Positions 1 through 7,862 of a DNA stretch of 12,013 nt are shown here, piece after piece (position 1 is the stretch's first letter; every line of letters starts with the position of its first letter). The DNA comes from Gammaproteobacteria bacterium. GTDB lineage: Bacteria; Pseudomonadota; Gammaproteobacteria; SZUA-229. The notes under the pieces were generated by a model. That model worked only from the letters and a program-made list of their open reading frames with translations. It had not been told where the DNA came from and did no database searches. The position numbers were made by a program, and so were the translations under genes. The stretch spans positions 1 to 12,013 of the forward strand of contig DROB01000122.1 in NCBI GenBank assembly GCA_011321985.1, read 5' to 3'.

Positions 1-58
1 AAACCCGTCAGCTAAAAAGCAATATATTACCAACTATAGCCTATATTTTTTTCTCTAA
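1..58. other. Short AT-rich flank downstream of ftsZ
   Basis: These bases follow the ftsZ stop. They are AT-rich, with a loopless palindrome at 35-45 and seven T on the plus strand at 46-52. I see no coding start, no credible terminator and no convincing promoter. In relatives the next gene is usually lpxC, which would lie beyond the edge. Confidence 0.5.
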
Positions 59-1228
59 TCAATCAGCCTGGCGACGCAAGAATGCCGGTATATCCAGCAT
101 CTCTTCATCATACTCACCGTTCACTGTCACCGCTTCACCCGCTGCCTGCGCTTTTCTTATAGCCGCCGGTTTATCATATTCTCTGTAACCAGACTCACTT
201 TCAGCGGGTGACTCTTTAACCACTTTGATCTCTGGTGCAGGCGTGGGTGCAGGTATCTGTGCTTTATGCGCATTACCTAAACCTGTCGCAACAACGGTCA
301 CCCGGATTTCACCATCCAGTGATTCATCGATAGCCGTGCCCATCACCACGGTCGCATCTTCTGAAGCAAAACCATTGATGACAGCACCGATATCCTGGAA
401 CTCACCCAGGGTCATATTCGCACCCGTCACATTCACCAGAATTCCGCGAGCACCAGACAGGTTCACATCCTCAAGTAATGGGCTAGCTATTGCTGCTTCT
501 GCGGCTTCACTCGCTCTTTCATCACCGGTAGCGCGACCAGAGCCCATCATGCCCATGCCCATTTTTGACATCACGGTTCTGACATCAGCAAAGTCGACAT
601 TGATAACACCTGGATTGGTTATCAATTCGGTAATGCCCTGCACCGCACCACAGAGCACATCATTGGCCCCGCTGAAAGCATTCATCAGATCAAAATCACG
701 ACCATAAACATCGAGCAATTTATCATTGGGAATCGTAATCAGAGAATCGACATGAGCACTCAGCTCTTTGATGCCCTGCATCGCAATCTTCATCCTGGAC
801 GAGCCTTCAAAAGCGAACGGTTTGGTAACGACACCGACTACCAGTATGCCCATCTCACGGGCGACCTGTGCGACCACTGGTGCGGCACCGGTGCCTGTTC
901 CACCCCCCATGCCCGCAGTAACAAATAGCATATCGGTACTTGCAATGGCTTCCTGTATCAATTCACGATCTTCCAGTGCGGCCTGCTGACCGATTTCAGG
1001 CGTAGCACCTGCACCCAGACCTTTAGTGATATTGCTACCGATCTGCAGAGACTTGGCACCGTCAAAACGACCTAATGCCTGCGCATCAGTATTGGTACAG
1101 ATAAAATCAACACCGTTGATACCGCTACGCACCATGTGCTGAACCGCATTACCACCGCCGCCACCAACACCGATGACCTTTATTACCGCATCTTGTGCGC
1201 CGGAATCCATCAATTCAAAAATAGGCAT
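59..1228 (-). CDS. ftsZ: Cell division protein FtsZ, tubulin-like GTPase
   Basis: FtsZ polymerises at midcell into the cytoplasmic ring that recruits and positions the divisome. The 389-residue product is close to the usual length (E. coli 383). The GTP-binding domain shows the N-terminal glycine-rich loop at about 20-27, the tubulin signature GGGTGTGAAP at 108-117, and NDKLL at 168-172. The synergy (T7) loop NVDFADVR spans 210-217 with D212 and D215, which complete the GTPase site of the neighbouring subunit. A second domain runs to about 320, followed by a short Pro/Glu-rich linker. The conserved C-terminal peptide LDIPAFLRRQAD closes the protein; in the family it binds FtsA and other membrane tethers. 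The ATG follows a strong Shine-Dalgarno 7 nt upstream. The gene is last in the visible unit and is separated from ftsA by 106 nt, unlike every other junction here. Identity is certain. Confidence 0.99.
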   Translation of the reverse strand: MPIFELMDSGAQDAVIKVIGVGGGGGNAVQHMVRSGINGVDFICTNTDAQALGRFDGAKSLQIGSNITKGLGAGATPEIGQQAALEDRELIQEAIASTDMLFVTAGMGGGTGTGAAPVVAQVAREMGILVVGVVTKPFAFEGSSRMKIAMQGIKELSAHVDSLITIPNDKLLDVYGRDFDLMNAFSGANDVLCGAVQGITELITNPGVINVDFADVRTVMSKMGMGMMGSGRATGDERASEAAEAAIASPLLEDVNLSGARGILVNVTGANMTLGEFQDIGAVINGFASEDATVVMGTAIDESLDGEIRVTVVATGLGNAHKAQIPAPTPAPEIKVVKESPAESESGYREYDKPAAIRKAQAAGEAVTVNGEYDEEMLDIPAFLRRQAD

Positions 1229-1235
1229 GGCCTTT

Positions 1236-1241
1236 CTCCTC
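1236..1241 (-). promoter_or_regulatory. Shine-Dalgarno of ftsZ
   Basis: On the minus strand GAGGAG lies 7 nt before the ftsZ ATG. ftsZ does not touch the preceding gene, so this site implies independent ribosome loading rather than translational coupling. Confidence 0.8.
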
Positions 1242-1292
1242 TATTAGGTTATTTATATTTGTTTTAATCATTTATCTTGTTTATCGTTATCT

Positions 1293-1312
1293 GCCTGTTG
1301 AGCACACCAGGC
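1293..1312 (-). repeat. Short inverted repeat upstream of ftsZ
   Basis: GCCTG at 1293-1297 is complementary to CAGGC at 1308-1312 across a 10-nt loop. A U-run does not follow in the transcribed direction, so it does not look like an intrinsic terminator. It could be an mRNA stem, but a 5-bp stem this short may also be chance. Confidence 0.3.
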
Positions 1313-1334
1313 TTTCACATTTAGATCTCATGGG

Positions 1335-2570
1335 TTAAAAGTTTCCCTGGAACCAGTTTTTCATCCTCTCGAACACTCCCTTAACGCCGCCTTCCATCAT
1401 GATGTGACTGGTGCCTGTGGTTCGATGTTGTTTACCGAACAGTAATAGACCGACACCTGTTGCATAAATTGGATTACTAACAACATCAGACAAACCTGAG
1501 ATATATTGTGGCAGGCCCAGACGCACCGGGGCATGGAATATCTCTTCTGCCAGATCAATGACACCTTCCATCTTTGAACTTCCCCCCGTCAATACCACAC
1601 CCGCAGCGATGATCTCTTCAAAACCACTGCGACGTAATTCGGCATGTACCAGACTGAGCAATTCTTCGTATCGGGGTTCCACCACTTCGGCTAATGTCTG
1701 ACGCGATAATTTACGTGGTGGGCGATCACCGACACTGGGAACTTCGATGGTTTCTTCCGGGTTAGCCAGCTGACGTAGTGCACAGGCATACTTTATCTTT
1801 ATCTCATTCGCGTATTGTGTCGGTGTACGCAGTGCGACAGCGATATCATTGGTCACCTGATCACCGGCTATCGGAATAACAGCGGTATGACGGATGGCAC
1901 CTTCGGAGAAAACGGCGATATCGGTGGTACCTCCACCGATATCGACAAGGCAAACACCCAGTTCTTTTTCATCTTCCGTTAATACTGCATAACTGGATGC
2001 CAACTGCTCAAGGATGATGTCATCAACTTCCAGGCCACAGCGGCGGATACATTTGATGATATTCTGTGCTGCACCGACAGCACCGGTAACCAGATGAACC
2101 TTGGCCTCGAGACGCACCCCGGACATCCCGATCGGTTCTCGTATACCTTCCTGGTCATCGATGATGAATTCCTGTGGCAGGATGTGCAGTACCCGCTGGT
2201 CAGCAGGGATGGCCACTGCACGCGCCGCATCGATCACCCGGTCCAGGTCTCCACTGGTGACCTCTCGTTCACGGATGGCGACGATACCGTGTGAGTTCAG
2301 ACTGCGGATATGGCTACCAGCAATGCCGACGTAAACCGAGTTGATCTCACAACCCGCCATGAGCTCAGCTTCTTCGACAGCATGCTGGATTGATTGCACG
2401 GTAGATTCGATATTGACCACTACGCCTTTTTTCAGACCATTGGAAGGATGCGAACCCAGGCCGATAATTTCTATCTCACCCTCACCGTTTACTTCGCCGA
2501 CGATAGCGACGACCTTGGAAGTGCCTATATCAAGGCCTATCAACATACTTTTATCAGACTTTTTTGTCAT
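1335..2570 (-). CDS. ftsA: Cell division protein FtsA, actin-like membrane anchor of the Z-ring
   Basis: FtsA is a cytoplasmic actin-fold ATPase that tethers FtsZ to the inner membrane and links the ring to later divisome proteins. In 411 residues (E. coli 420) it shows the actin-family phosphate 1 motif GLDIGTSK at 12-19, phosphate 2 DIGGGTTD at 210-217 and the adenosine motif GVVLTGGSS at 324-332. The FtsA-specific 1C subdomain lies between the phosphate motifs (SHMA region, roughly 85-165). The last 15 residues, GVFERMKNWFQGNF-like, form the amphipathic membrane-targeting helix of the family. The ATG begins 2 nt after the ftsQ stop (TAACCATG). The purine-rich GAGGAGTGAGG upstream lies inside the end of ftsQ and gives a good ribosome site. 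Nothing looks truncated. Confidence 0.99.
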   Translation of the reverse strand: MTKKSDKSMLIGLDIGTSKVVAIVGEVNGEGEIEIIGLGSHPSNGLKKGVVVNIESTVQSIQHAVEEAELMAGCEINSVYVGIAGSHIRSLNSHGIVAIREREVTSGDLDRVIDAARAVAIPADQRVLHILPQEFIIDDQEGIREPIGMSGVRLEAKVHLVTGAVGAAQNIIKCIRRCGLEVDDIILEQLASSYAVLTEDEKELGVCLVDIGGGTTDIAVFSEGAIRHTAVIPIAGDQVTNDIAVALRTPTQYANEIKIKYACALRQLANPEETIEVPSVGDRPPRKLSRQTLAEVVEPRYEELLSLVHAELRRSGFEEIIAAGVVLTGGSSKMEGVIDLAEEIFHAPVRLGLPQYISGLSDVVSNPIYATGVGLLLFGKQHRTTGTSHIMMEGGVKGVFERMKNWFQGNF

Positions 2571-2572
2571 GG

Positions 2573-3478
2573 TTAAGCCTCACTCCTCTGTGTTGCGATC
2601 ATATCTTTCAAACACACAAAGTGATGTGAATTATTATTGTTATTATCGAGCAGACCGATGCTTTCTGAAAATCCAACAACCGCACTGTGAATATTTTTAT
2701 TTTTTACTGACGGATCCGTTGCCATCTGCACTGCAAACCCATTGGGATAACGCATGTCGATGATTTTTATTTTATTCTCTGCCAGACCGTAATCAGCCGA
2801 CTGCTTCTCCAGCCTTAATGCTGGCAGGATATGAACGAATCGTTGCAGTCGTTTCTCTGTATCAAATCGTCCCAATCGAACCTTTATCTGATTACCCGCC
2901 ACCTGATCCTGCTCAGCGATAATCAGCTGCCATGCACGTCTTTCATCAAGGTTTAAACGTATTACCTCGTAGTTGAGCAGTGCCGTTTCTCTGTACAGGA
3001 CATTCATGAAACGCCAGACTTTATAGTGCTGCCCCAACGGCCCGTTTAACGCCGGTAAGTTTAACCTTTTATCGATGTGAGCGGGTTTAAAAACATCACC
3101 TTTTTCACCTAGATAAGCATTATCATTCCAATAAGCGACGGGGACATGTTCTTCGATAAAAATATTCAGACTGGCTGGCCACTTTCTTCTGAGCGAAACA
3201 TTTTTTACCCACGGCTGTCGCAATAACAGTTCACGGATACCAGACAGATTAACTGTAAAATATCCGCCCGATATATTTTCTTTGACCAGGGCTTCGATTT
3301 CTTTCTTATCTAAAAATTTTAGCTCACCATCAACCTGTACATCGCTCACTGGCAACACGGTCGGTAAATCGATATCCTTGATCAATATCCCAGCATAAGT
3401 CACGACGACGATACCCAGTAAAACAGGCATCGCTTTCAACAGACGTTTCAACAGTGATGGTTTATTTTTTCTTTTCAT
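2573..3478 (-). CDS. ftsQ: Cell division protein FtsQ
   Basis: FtsQ is a bitopic inner-membrane protein that joins FtsB and FtsL in the periplasm and helps activate septal synthesis. I chose the ATG at 3478, giving 301 residues. It directly follows the ddl stop (TGAGATG, 1-nt gap). An in-frame ATG at 3535 would add 19 residues and overlap ddl by 56 nt. The chosen protein has a short Lys/Arg-rich cytoplasmic end, one membrane segment at about 15-34, a POTRA domain at about 43-112 (LLLRQPWVKNVSLRRKWPAS) and a beta domain ending in DMRYPNGFAVQM at 241-252. After that comes an unusual 49-residue tail with five consecutive Asn at 279-283. The Shine-Dalgarno is weak, suggesting translation coupled to ddl. 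Family assignment is firm; the tail is discussed in the findings. Confidence 0.97.
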   Translation of the reverse strand: MKRKNKPSLLKRLLKAMPVLLGIVVVTYAGILIKDIDLPTVLPVSDVQVDGELKFLDKKEIEALVKENISGGYFTVNLSGIRELLLRQPWVKNVSLRRKWPASLNIFIEEHVPVAYWNDNAYLGEKGDVFKPAHIDKRLNLPALNGPLGQHYKVWRFMNVLYRETALLNYEVIRLNLDERRAWQLIIAEQDQVAGNQIKVRLGRFDTEKRLQRFVHILPALRLEKQSADYGLAENKIKIIDMRYPNGFAVQMATDPSVKNKNIHSAVVGFSESIGLLDNNNNNSHHFVCLKDMIATQRSEA

Positions 3479-3479
3479 C

Positions 3480-4412
3480 TCACACACAAAGCTCACAATC
3501 AGCGGTTGCCAGAATATCCAGTACCAGTTCATCAAACGATAAACCTGCCTGTTTTGCAGCCATCGGTACCAACGAATGGCTGGTCATTCCGGGGATAGTA
3601 TTTACTTCGATCAGCCACGGTCTGCCATCCTGATCAGCCATGATATCGACACGCCCCCATGCCGAAGCATTAACAGCATTGAAGGCTTTTTTAGCCAACG
3701 AGGCAAACTCGGTTTCCTGCTCTTCAGCCAGCCCACAGGGGCAGATGTACCGGGTATCATCCGCTTCATATTTTGCATCATAGTCATAAAACTTGTGAGC
3801 TGTTTCAAGTTTGATCATCGGTAGCACACGACCGTCCAGCAGTGCCGCTGTGTATTCTTCACCTTCGATCCAGCGTTCAGCTATCACCGTACCGCCACAC
3901 AGTCGTGCTTTTTGCCATGCGGGTACTAACTCTTCATCATTTTCGACTTTACTCATACCGATACTCGAACCTTCAAGTACGGGTTTGATGATCAACGGCA
4001 GGCCTAATGCCGCTAATGCCTGCTCACAACTCTTTTCCGAATCGATGATGCAAAATTCAGGTGTCGGCAAGCCCATCGCCAGCCAGATCTGTTTGGTCTT
4101 TAGTTTATCCATCGCGATGGATGAGGCCATCACACCTGAACCGGTATAGGGTAGTTGCATAATTTCCAGCAGACCCTGTATGGTCCCGTCTTCACCACCA
4201 CGCCCATGCAGAATGACAAATGCTCGCTGGTATTTACCCGTGCTCAGCTCACGCACGATATTTTCATCGACATCAACAGCATGTGCATCGACACCACGGC
4301 TATTCAGTGCCGCCAATACCGCATTACCGCTGAGCAATGAAATCTCACGTTCTGCAGATAGACCACCCATCAATACGGCAACTTTCCCAAATTGTGCAGC
4401 ACCTGCTGTCAC
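3480..4412 (-). CDS. ddl: D-alanine--D-alanine ligase, DdlB type
   Basis: Ddl joins two D-alanines using ATP in the cytoplasm. The dipeptide is then added to the UDP-MurNAc tripeptide by MurF, encoded in the same cluster. The 310-residue protein is an ATP-grasp enzyme of DdlB length (E. coli 306). It has MGGLSAEREIS at 15-25 with E21 matching catalytic Glu15 of E. coli DdlB, LHGRGGEDGTIQG at 68-80, KPVLEGSSIGMSKV at 143-156 with S149 matching Ser150, and FYDYDAKY at 208-215 with Y215 matching Tyr216. The metal site is at EVNTIPGMTSHS, 269-280. The tyrosine in place of phenylalanine fits a D-Ala-D-Ala ligase rather than a D-lactate ligase. The start is GTG, overlapping the murB stop as GTGA, with GGAG 7 nt upstream. 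Confidence 0.98.
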   Translation of the reverse strand: MTAGAAQFGKVAVLMGGLSAEREISLLSGNAVLAALNSRGVDAHAVDVDENIVRELSTGKYQRAFVILHGRGGEDGTIQGLLEIMQLPYTGSGVMASSIAMDKLKTKQIWLAMGLPTPEFCIIDSEKSCEQALAALGLPLIIKPVLEGSSIGMSKVENDEELVPAWQKARLCGGTVIAERWIEGEEYTAALLDGRVLPMIKLETAHKFYDYDAKYEADDTRYICPCGLAEEQETEFASLAKKAFNAVNASAWGRVDIMADQDGRPWLIEVNTIPGMTSHSLVPMAAKQAGLSFDELVLDILATADCELCV

Positions 4413-5320
4413 GCCTTCTCTCCGATAATTTTCACTTCTGGCTGCAGACGAATACCGTGTCTGTCTTCCACCGTCTGCTGAACCAGTTCGATTAACGATT
4501 CGATATCTGAAGCACTGGCTCTATCTTCGTTAATAATAAAATTGGCATGTTTTTCCGAAACCACTGCACCGCCTATCCGTCTGCCTTTTAATGAACAACT
4601 TTCAATCAATCGCGCGGCATGATCTCCTTTCGGGTTTCTGAATACCGAACCACAACTGGCCACGCCTGTTGGTTGTGATGCACTACGTTTTGCCAGCAAT
4701 CGCCTGATATCGATGGTCTTGCTTCCTGCTTCAGGTTCCTGAACTTCATCCTTTTTTTTCAAACCGAATGTTGCACTGACGAACCATTCATCCCCAGGTC
4801 CATCCACATGACGATATCCGTATTTATATTCACTGGCCCTGCGACTTCGTATCTCACCTTTCCTGTTCAAGGTTTCAACCTCGATAACCAGAGGCCAGGT
4901 CTCGCCACCGAACGCGCCCGCATTCATTGCCAGAGCACCGCCGACCAGACCAGGGATGCCCGCAAAAAATTCGGCACCCTGCAGACCATTCCTGTCACAG
5001 AAACGTGCCAGCTTGGCACTCGCCACACCTGCACCAGCGTGAACAGTGGACTCATCCAGCATCGCCAGTTGTGACATCACGCCCTGCGTAGCAATGACGG
5101 TGCCACCGAAACCCGCATCACGAATCAGGGTGTTACTGCCCAGTCCCATCCATAACAGCTCTTCATCATCAGGTAATGTTGCGATGAAAGAGGCCAGTGC
5201 CTCCAACGATGCCGCCTCTACATATCGTCTGGCCATACCACCCGTACGCCAGCTGGTATGCCTGGACATCGGCTCATTCTGTTTTATCACTATGTCTTCA
5301 AATTTAACCATCGCGCTCAT
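4409..5320 (-). CDS. murB: UDP-N-acetylenolpyruvoylglucosamine reductase, short (type II) MurB
   Basis: MurB reduces UDP-GlcNAc-enolpyruvate to UDP-MurNAc with NADPH and FAD, the second committed step of peptidoglycan precursor synthesis. The 303-residue length fits the shorter type II enzymes rather than the roughly 340-residue E. coli form. FAD-binding motifs are HTSWRTGG at 21-28, GLGSN at 59-63 and FAGIPGLVGGALAMNAGAFG from 119. Active-site elements are YGYRH (R170), CGSVFRNP at 223-230 with S225 as the likely proton donor, GRRIGGAVVSEKHANFIIN at 246-264, and LQPEVKIIG with E295. The ATG overlaps the murC stop as ATGA; a second ATG three codons on (5311) is possible. Its site between murC and ddl differs from E. 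coli, where murB lies elsewhere. Confidence 0.98.
   Translation of the reverse strand: MSAMVKFEDIVIKQNEPMSRHTSWRTGGMARRYVEAASLEALASFIATLPDDEELLWMGLGSNTLIRDAGFGGTVIATQGVMSQLAMLDESTVHAGAGVASAKLARFCDRNGLQGAEFFAGIPGLVGGALAMNAGAFGGETWPLVIEVETLNRKGEIRSRRASEYKYGYRHVDGPGDEWFVSATFGLKKKDEVQEPEAGSKTIDIRRLLAKRSASQPTGVASCGSVFRNPKGDHAARLIESCSLKGRRIGGAVVSEKHANFIINEDRASASDIESLIELVQQTVEDRHGIRLQPEVKIIGEKA
4420..4423 (-). promoter_or_regulatory. Shine-Dalgarno supporting the GTG start of ddl
   Basis: On the minus strand GGAGAGAAGG ends just before the GTG at 4412, with the GGAG core 7 nt from it. The site lies inside the last codons of murB and supports the non-ATG start. Confidence 0.75.
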
Positions 5321-6771
5321 GAGCCTGCTTCCAGCACTTCTTTCAACTGCGATGCAACACGCCCGATACTGCCTGCGCCCATGGTCAGGACCAGGTCGCC
5401 ATCCTGCAGGATCGATCTCAGATCATTACCCAGCATTTCAACATCTTCGATAAAAACCGGGTTCACTTTCCGGCGCGCACGGATAGCGGCACATAATGCA
5501 CGACCATCTGCTCCGGCTATCCACTCTTCACCAGCGGCAAAAACTTCCGTCAGTACCAGCAAATCACATTCCGCCAGCACGCGTGAAAAATCTTCGAACA
5601 GATCACGTGTCCGGGTGTAACGATGTGGCTGAAAAACAGCGACCAGCCTTTTGTCCGGCCAGGCATTTTTTGTCGCACTCAGGGAGGCGGCGACCTCGGT
5701 AGGGTGGTGGGCGTAATCATCAATCAATGTAACATTGCCCTGTTTTATTCTGATATCACCGTATGCGTGCATGCGACGACCGATACCTTCAAATCCCGAT
5801 AGTGCTGACTGTATATCATGTGTAGAAACACCCAACTCATTCGCCACACAGATCGCTGCCAATGCATTCAACACGTTGTGTCGCCCAGGCATATTAAGCC
5901 TCACCTCGAAGGCTTCTTCGGCATCGGGTAACATCACATCAAAAATGCTTTGCGTCCCCTGATAACGGATACCTGAAGCGCAGACATCAGCATCAAATTC
6001 GATACCATAACGAAGCACTGGTCTGGATATATCCGGTAACAGGCTACGCATCTCGGCATCATCGACACAGACAACAGCCAGACCATAAAAAGGCAGATGA
6101 TGCAGGAACTCGACAAAGGTCCGCTTCAGCCGTGAAAAATCACCTCCATAGGTAGGCAGGTGGTCAGCATCCACATTGGTGACGATGGCGATCATAGGCT
6201 GCAGATATAAGAAAGAGGCATCACTTTCATCGGCCTCTGCCACCAGATATTTTCCCGTACCTAAACGTGCATGAGTCGCTGAACTATTCAGTTTCCCACC
6301 GATAACATAGGTGGGATCAAGGCCTGCTTCTTCGAGTATGCAGGTCACCAGTGATGTCGTCGTGGTTTTACCGTGGGTTCCAGCGACCGCGATACCATGA
6401 CTGAAACGCATCAGCTCTGCCAACATCTCTGCCCGCGGAACGATCGGTATCCTCAATCTCCTGGCGGCTTCGACTTCGACATTACTCTGGTTTATCGCGG
6501 TTGAGGTAACTACGACATCGACATCACTAATATTACCCGCATCATGTGAATGCTGTATTTTTACACCTAAGTCCTGCAGACGTTCCGTGACCGCATTGCT
6601 CGCAATATCTGAACCACTGACCTGATAACCCAATGTATTCATGACATCGGCTATACCACTCATGCCTGCACCACCGATACCGACAAAGTGTACTTTGCGG
6701 ATTCGGCGCATAAAACTTTCATGGCTGATCACTTTTTTATCGCCATCTTGTTTATTAACCATCTTCGACAT
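5317..6771 (-). CDS. murC: UDP-N-acetylmuramate--L-alanine ligase MurC
   Basis: MurC adds L-alanine to UDP-MurNAc with ATP in the cytoplasm, beginning the stem peptide. The product has 484 residues (E. coli 491). The N-terminal UDP-binding domain starts with HFVGIGGAGMSGIA at 28-41. The central ATPase domain has the Mur ligase P-loop GTHGKTTTT at 131-139, followed by EADESDASFL and TNVDADH. The C-terminal domain has DDYAHHPTEVAA, FQPHRYTRTRDLF and a terminal GAGSIG motif. All expected Mur ligase blocks are present. The ATG shares one nucleotide with the murG stop (TGATG). AGGAGG lies 9 nt upstream, which supports this start over the ATG three codons later. The gene ends in an ATGA overlap with murB. 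Confidence 0.99.
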   Translation of the reverse strand: MSKMVNKQDGDKKVISHESFMRRIRKVHFVGIGGAGMSGIADVMNTLGYQVSGSDIASNAVTERLQDLGVKIQHSHDAGNISDVDVVVTSTAINQSNVEVEAARRLRIPIVPRAEMLAELMRFSHGIAVAGTHGKTTTTSLVTCILEEAGLDPTYVIGGKLNSSATHARLGTGKYLVAEADESDASFLYLQPMIAIVTNVDADHLPTYGGDFSRLKRTFVEFLHHLPFYGLAVVCVDDAEMRSLLPDISRPVLRYGIEFDADVCASGIRYQGTQSIFDVMLPDAEEAFEVRLNMPGRHNVLNALAAICVANELGVSTHDIQSALSGFEGIGRRMHAYGDIRIKQGNVTLIDDYAHHPTEVAASLSATKNAWPDKRLVAVFQPHRYTRTRDLFEDFSRVLAECDLLVLTEVFAAGEEWIAGADGRALCAAIRARRKVNPVFIEDVEMLGNDLRSILQDGDLVLTMGAGSIGRVASQLKEVLEAGS

Positions 6772-7862
6772 CAGACAATCCCTCCTGCATCCAGGCAGGC
6801 ATCAGCTATATTTTTAGCCGAATCCGGTATCGCTAACGTCCTGGCAGCCACCGCCATCTTTAACAGTTTTTCACGGTTTTCACTGAGATCAGTGATCACA
6901 CCCACTAACCAGGTGGTGGTTAATTCATTTTGCTGTCGTATCAATGCCGCACCGGCACCTTCGAGATACCTTGCGTTAGCGGTCTGATGATCATCTACAG
7001 CATGAGGGTACGGCACCAATACCGATCCGATACCTGCTGCTGCCAGTTCAAAGACCGTCATGGCTCCTGCCCTGCAGATCACCAGATCAGCCCATTCATA
7101 AGCCGATGACATATCATCGATAAAAGCTTCGATACTGGCTTCGACCCCGGCATCATCATAGAAAGCTCTGGCTGACTCTATATTTTTCAGACCTGTCTGA
7201 TGGATAATCTCCGGACGTTTATCTCGATCTATTTCCCCCAGAGCCTGTGGGATAACTTCATTTAATCTCGCAGCACCTAAACTGCCGCCCACGACCAGTA
7301 ACCTCAGATTTTTCTGCCCGCTGTCTCGACGTGAAGAAAATCGCATCTCCGGTTCTGCTATCTCACAGATAGATTGCCTGACAGGATTACCCATGGTGAT
7401 ACCGCACTTGAATACCGAGGGGAAAGCCTGTAGCACCACCATCGATAATTTTGCCAGAACTTTATTAGTCAGACCGGCGATAGCATTTTGTTCATGAACG
7501 ATAAGCGGTGTCCTGATCAGCCAGGCCATCAGCCCACCCGGACCCGAAGCAAACCCGCCCATTCCTAAAACAGCACAGGGTTTTCTTTTGAACAGGACCA
7601 GCAGTGCCTGCCAGCACGCCAGGATGATACGCAGTGGTGCCAGGAATAATGTCAGTGTATTTTTGCCGCGCAGTCCTGTGATGCTCATCCACTCTATCGG
7701 ATAGCCTGCCTGCGGGACCAACCGGGCCTCGATACCGGCACGGGTACCTAACCAGACCACAGGAACACCACGAGAGCGCAGTTCATCTGCAACCGCTAAC
7801 GCGGGGAATACGTGCCCCCCTGTACCACCCGCCATGATCAGAACCGGACGTGCATCCATCAT
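6771..7862 (-). CDS. murG: Undecaprenyl-PP-MurNAc-pentapeptide GlcNAc transferase MurG
   Basis: MurG transfers GlcNAc from UDP-GlcNAc to lipid I, producing lipid II on the cytoplasmic face of the membrane. It is a GT-B (GT28) glycosyltransferase of 363 residues (E. coli 355). The N-terminal domain has the glycine-rich loop GGTGGHVFPALA at 12-23, GMGGFASGPGG at 100-110 and VHEQNAIAGLTNK at 122-134. The C-terminal domain has GNPVR at 158-162, the second glycine-rich loop GGSLGAARLNEVIP at 192-205, HQTG at 221-224, and the donor-binding stretch CRAGAMTVFELAAAG from 263, then DDHQTANA. A hydrophobic patch around 70-92 fits membrane association. The ATG overlaps the ftsW stop (ATGA). A second ATG follows at once, so the protein may begin one residue later. 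GAGG lies at normal distance. Confidence 0.99.
   Translation of the reverse strand: MMDARPVLIMAGGTGGHVFPALAVADELRSRGVPVVWLGTRAGIEARLVPQAGYPIEWMSITGLRGKNTLTLFLAPLRIILACWQALLVLFKRKPCAVLGMGGFASGPGGLMAWLIRTPLIVHEQNAIAGLTNKVLAKLSMVVLQAFPSVFKCGITMGNPVRQSICEIAEPEMRFSSRRDSGQKNLRLLVVGGSLGAARLNEVIPQALGEIDRDKRPEIIHQTGLKNIESARAFYDDAGVEASIEAFIDDMSSAYEWADLVICRAGAMTVFELAAAGIGSVLVPYPHAVDDHQTANARYLEGAGAALIRQQNELTTTWLVGVITDLSENREKLLKMAVAARTLAIPDSAKNIADACLDAGGIV
6781..6786 (-). promoter_or_regulatory. Shine-Dalgarno of murC
   Basis: Perfect AGGAGG on the minus strand, 9 nt before the murC ATG at 6771 and inside the last codons of murG. It is the strongest ribosome site in the window and fixes the murC start. 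Confidence 0.8.

Larger units (their letters stand above)
1229..1334 (-). other. ftsA-ftsZ intergenic spacer
   Basis: This 106-nt spacer is the only sizeable gap in the visible gene chain. It is AT-rich, especially at 1240-1292, and carries the ftsZ ribosome binding site at its ftsZ-proximal end. TATAAA-like hexamers occur on the minus strand, but none has a convincing -35 partner at normal spacing, so I do not call a promoter. A weak inverted repeat lies at 1293-1312. By analogy with E. coli, where ftsZ has extra promoters and RNA processing sites nearby, this is the likeliest place for ftsZ-specific control. That is inference. Confidence 0.6.

Noticed and set aside
35..52. Palindrome TATAG-C-CTATA followed by seven T on the plus strand, resembling a terminator
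   Set aside because: The stem has no usable loop and is AT-rich, and the T-run is on the strand opposite to all genes here, so it would not end the ftsZ transcript.
225..989. Open frames of 160 and 73 codons on the plus strand opposite ftsZ
   Set aside because: They lie wholly antisense to the highly conserved ftsZ, their translations show no known motif, and their Ala/Pro/Ser-rich content is typical of antisense frames of a real gene.
2341..2763. 140-codon plus-strand frame across the ftsA-ftsQ junction
   Set aside because: It is antisense to two clear genes, the translation looks random, and there is no ribosome site or family motif.
3479..3535. Longer ftsQ start with 19 more residues (MMNWYWIFWQ...)
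   Set aside because: It would overlap the conserved end of ddl by 56 nt, has no ribosome site, and would place an extra hydrophobic stretch before the normal Lys/Arg-rich cytoplasmic end.
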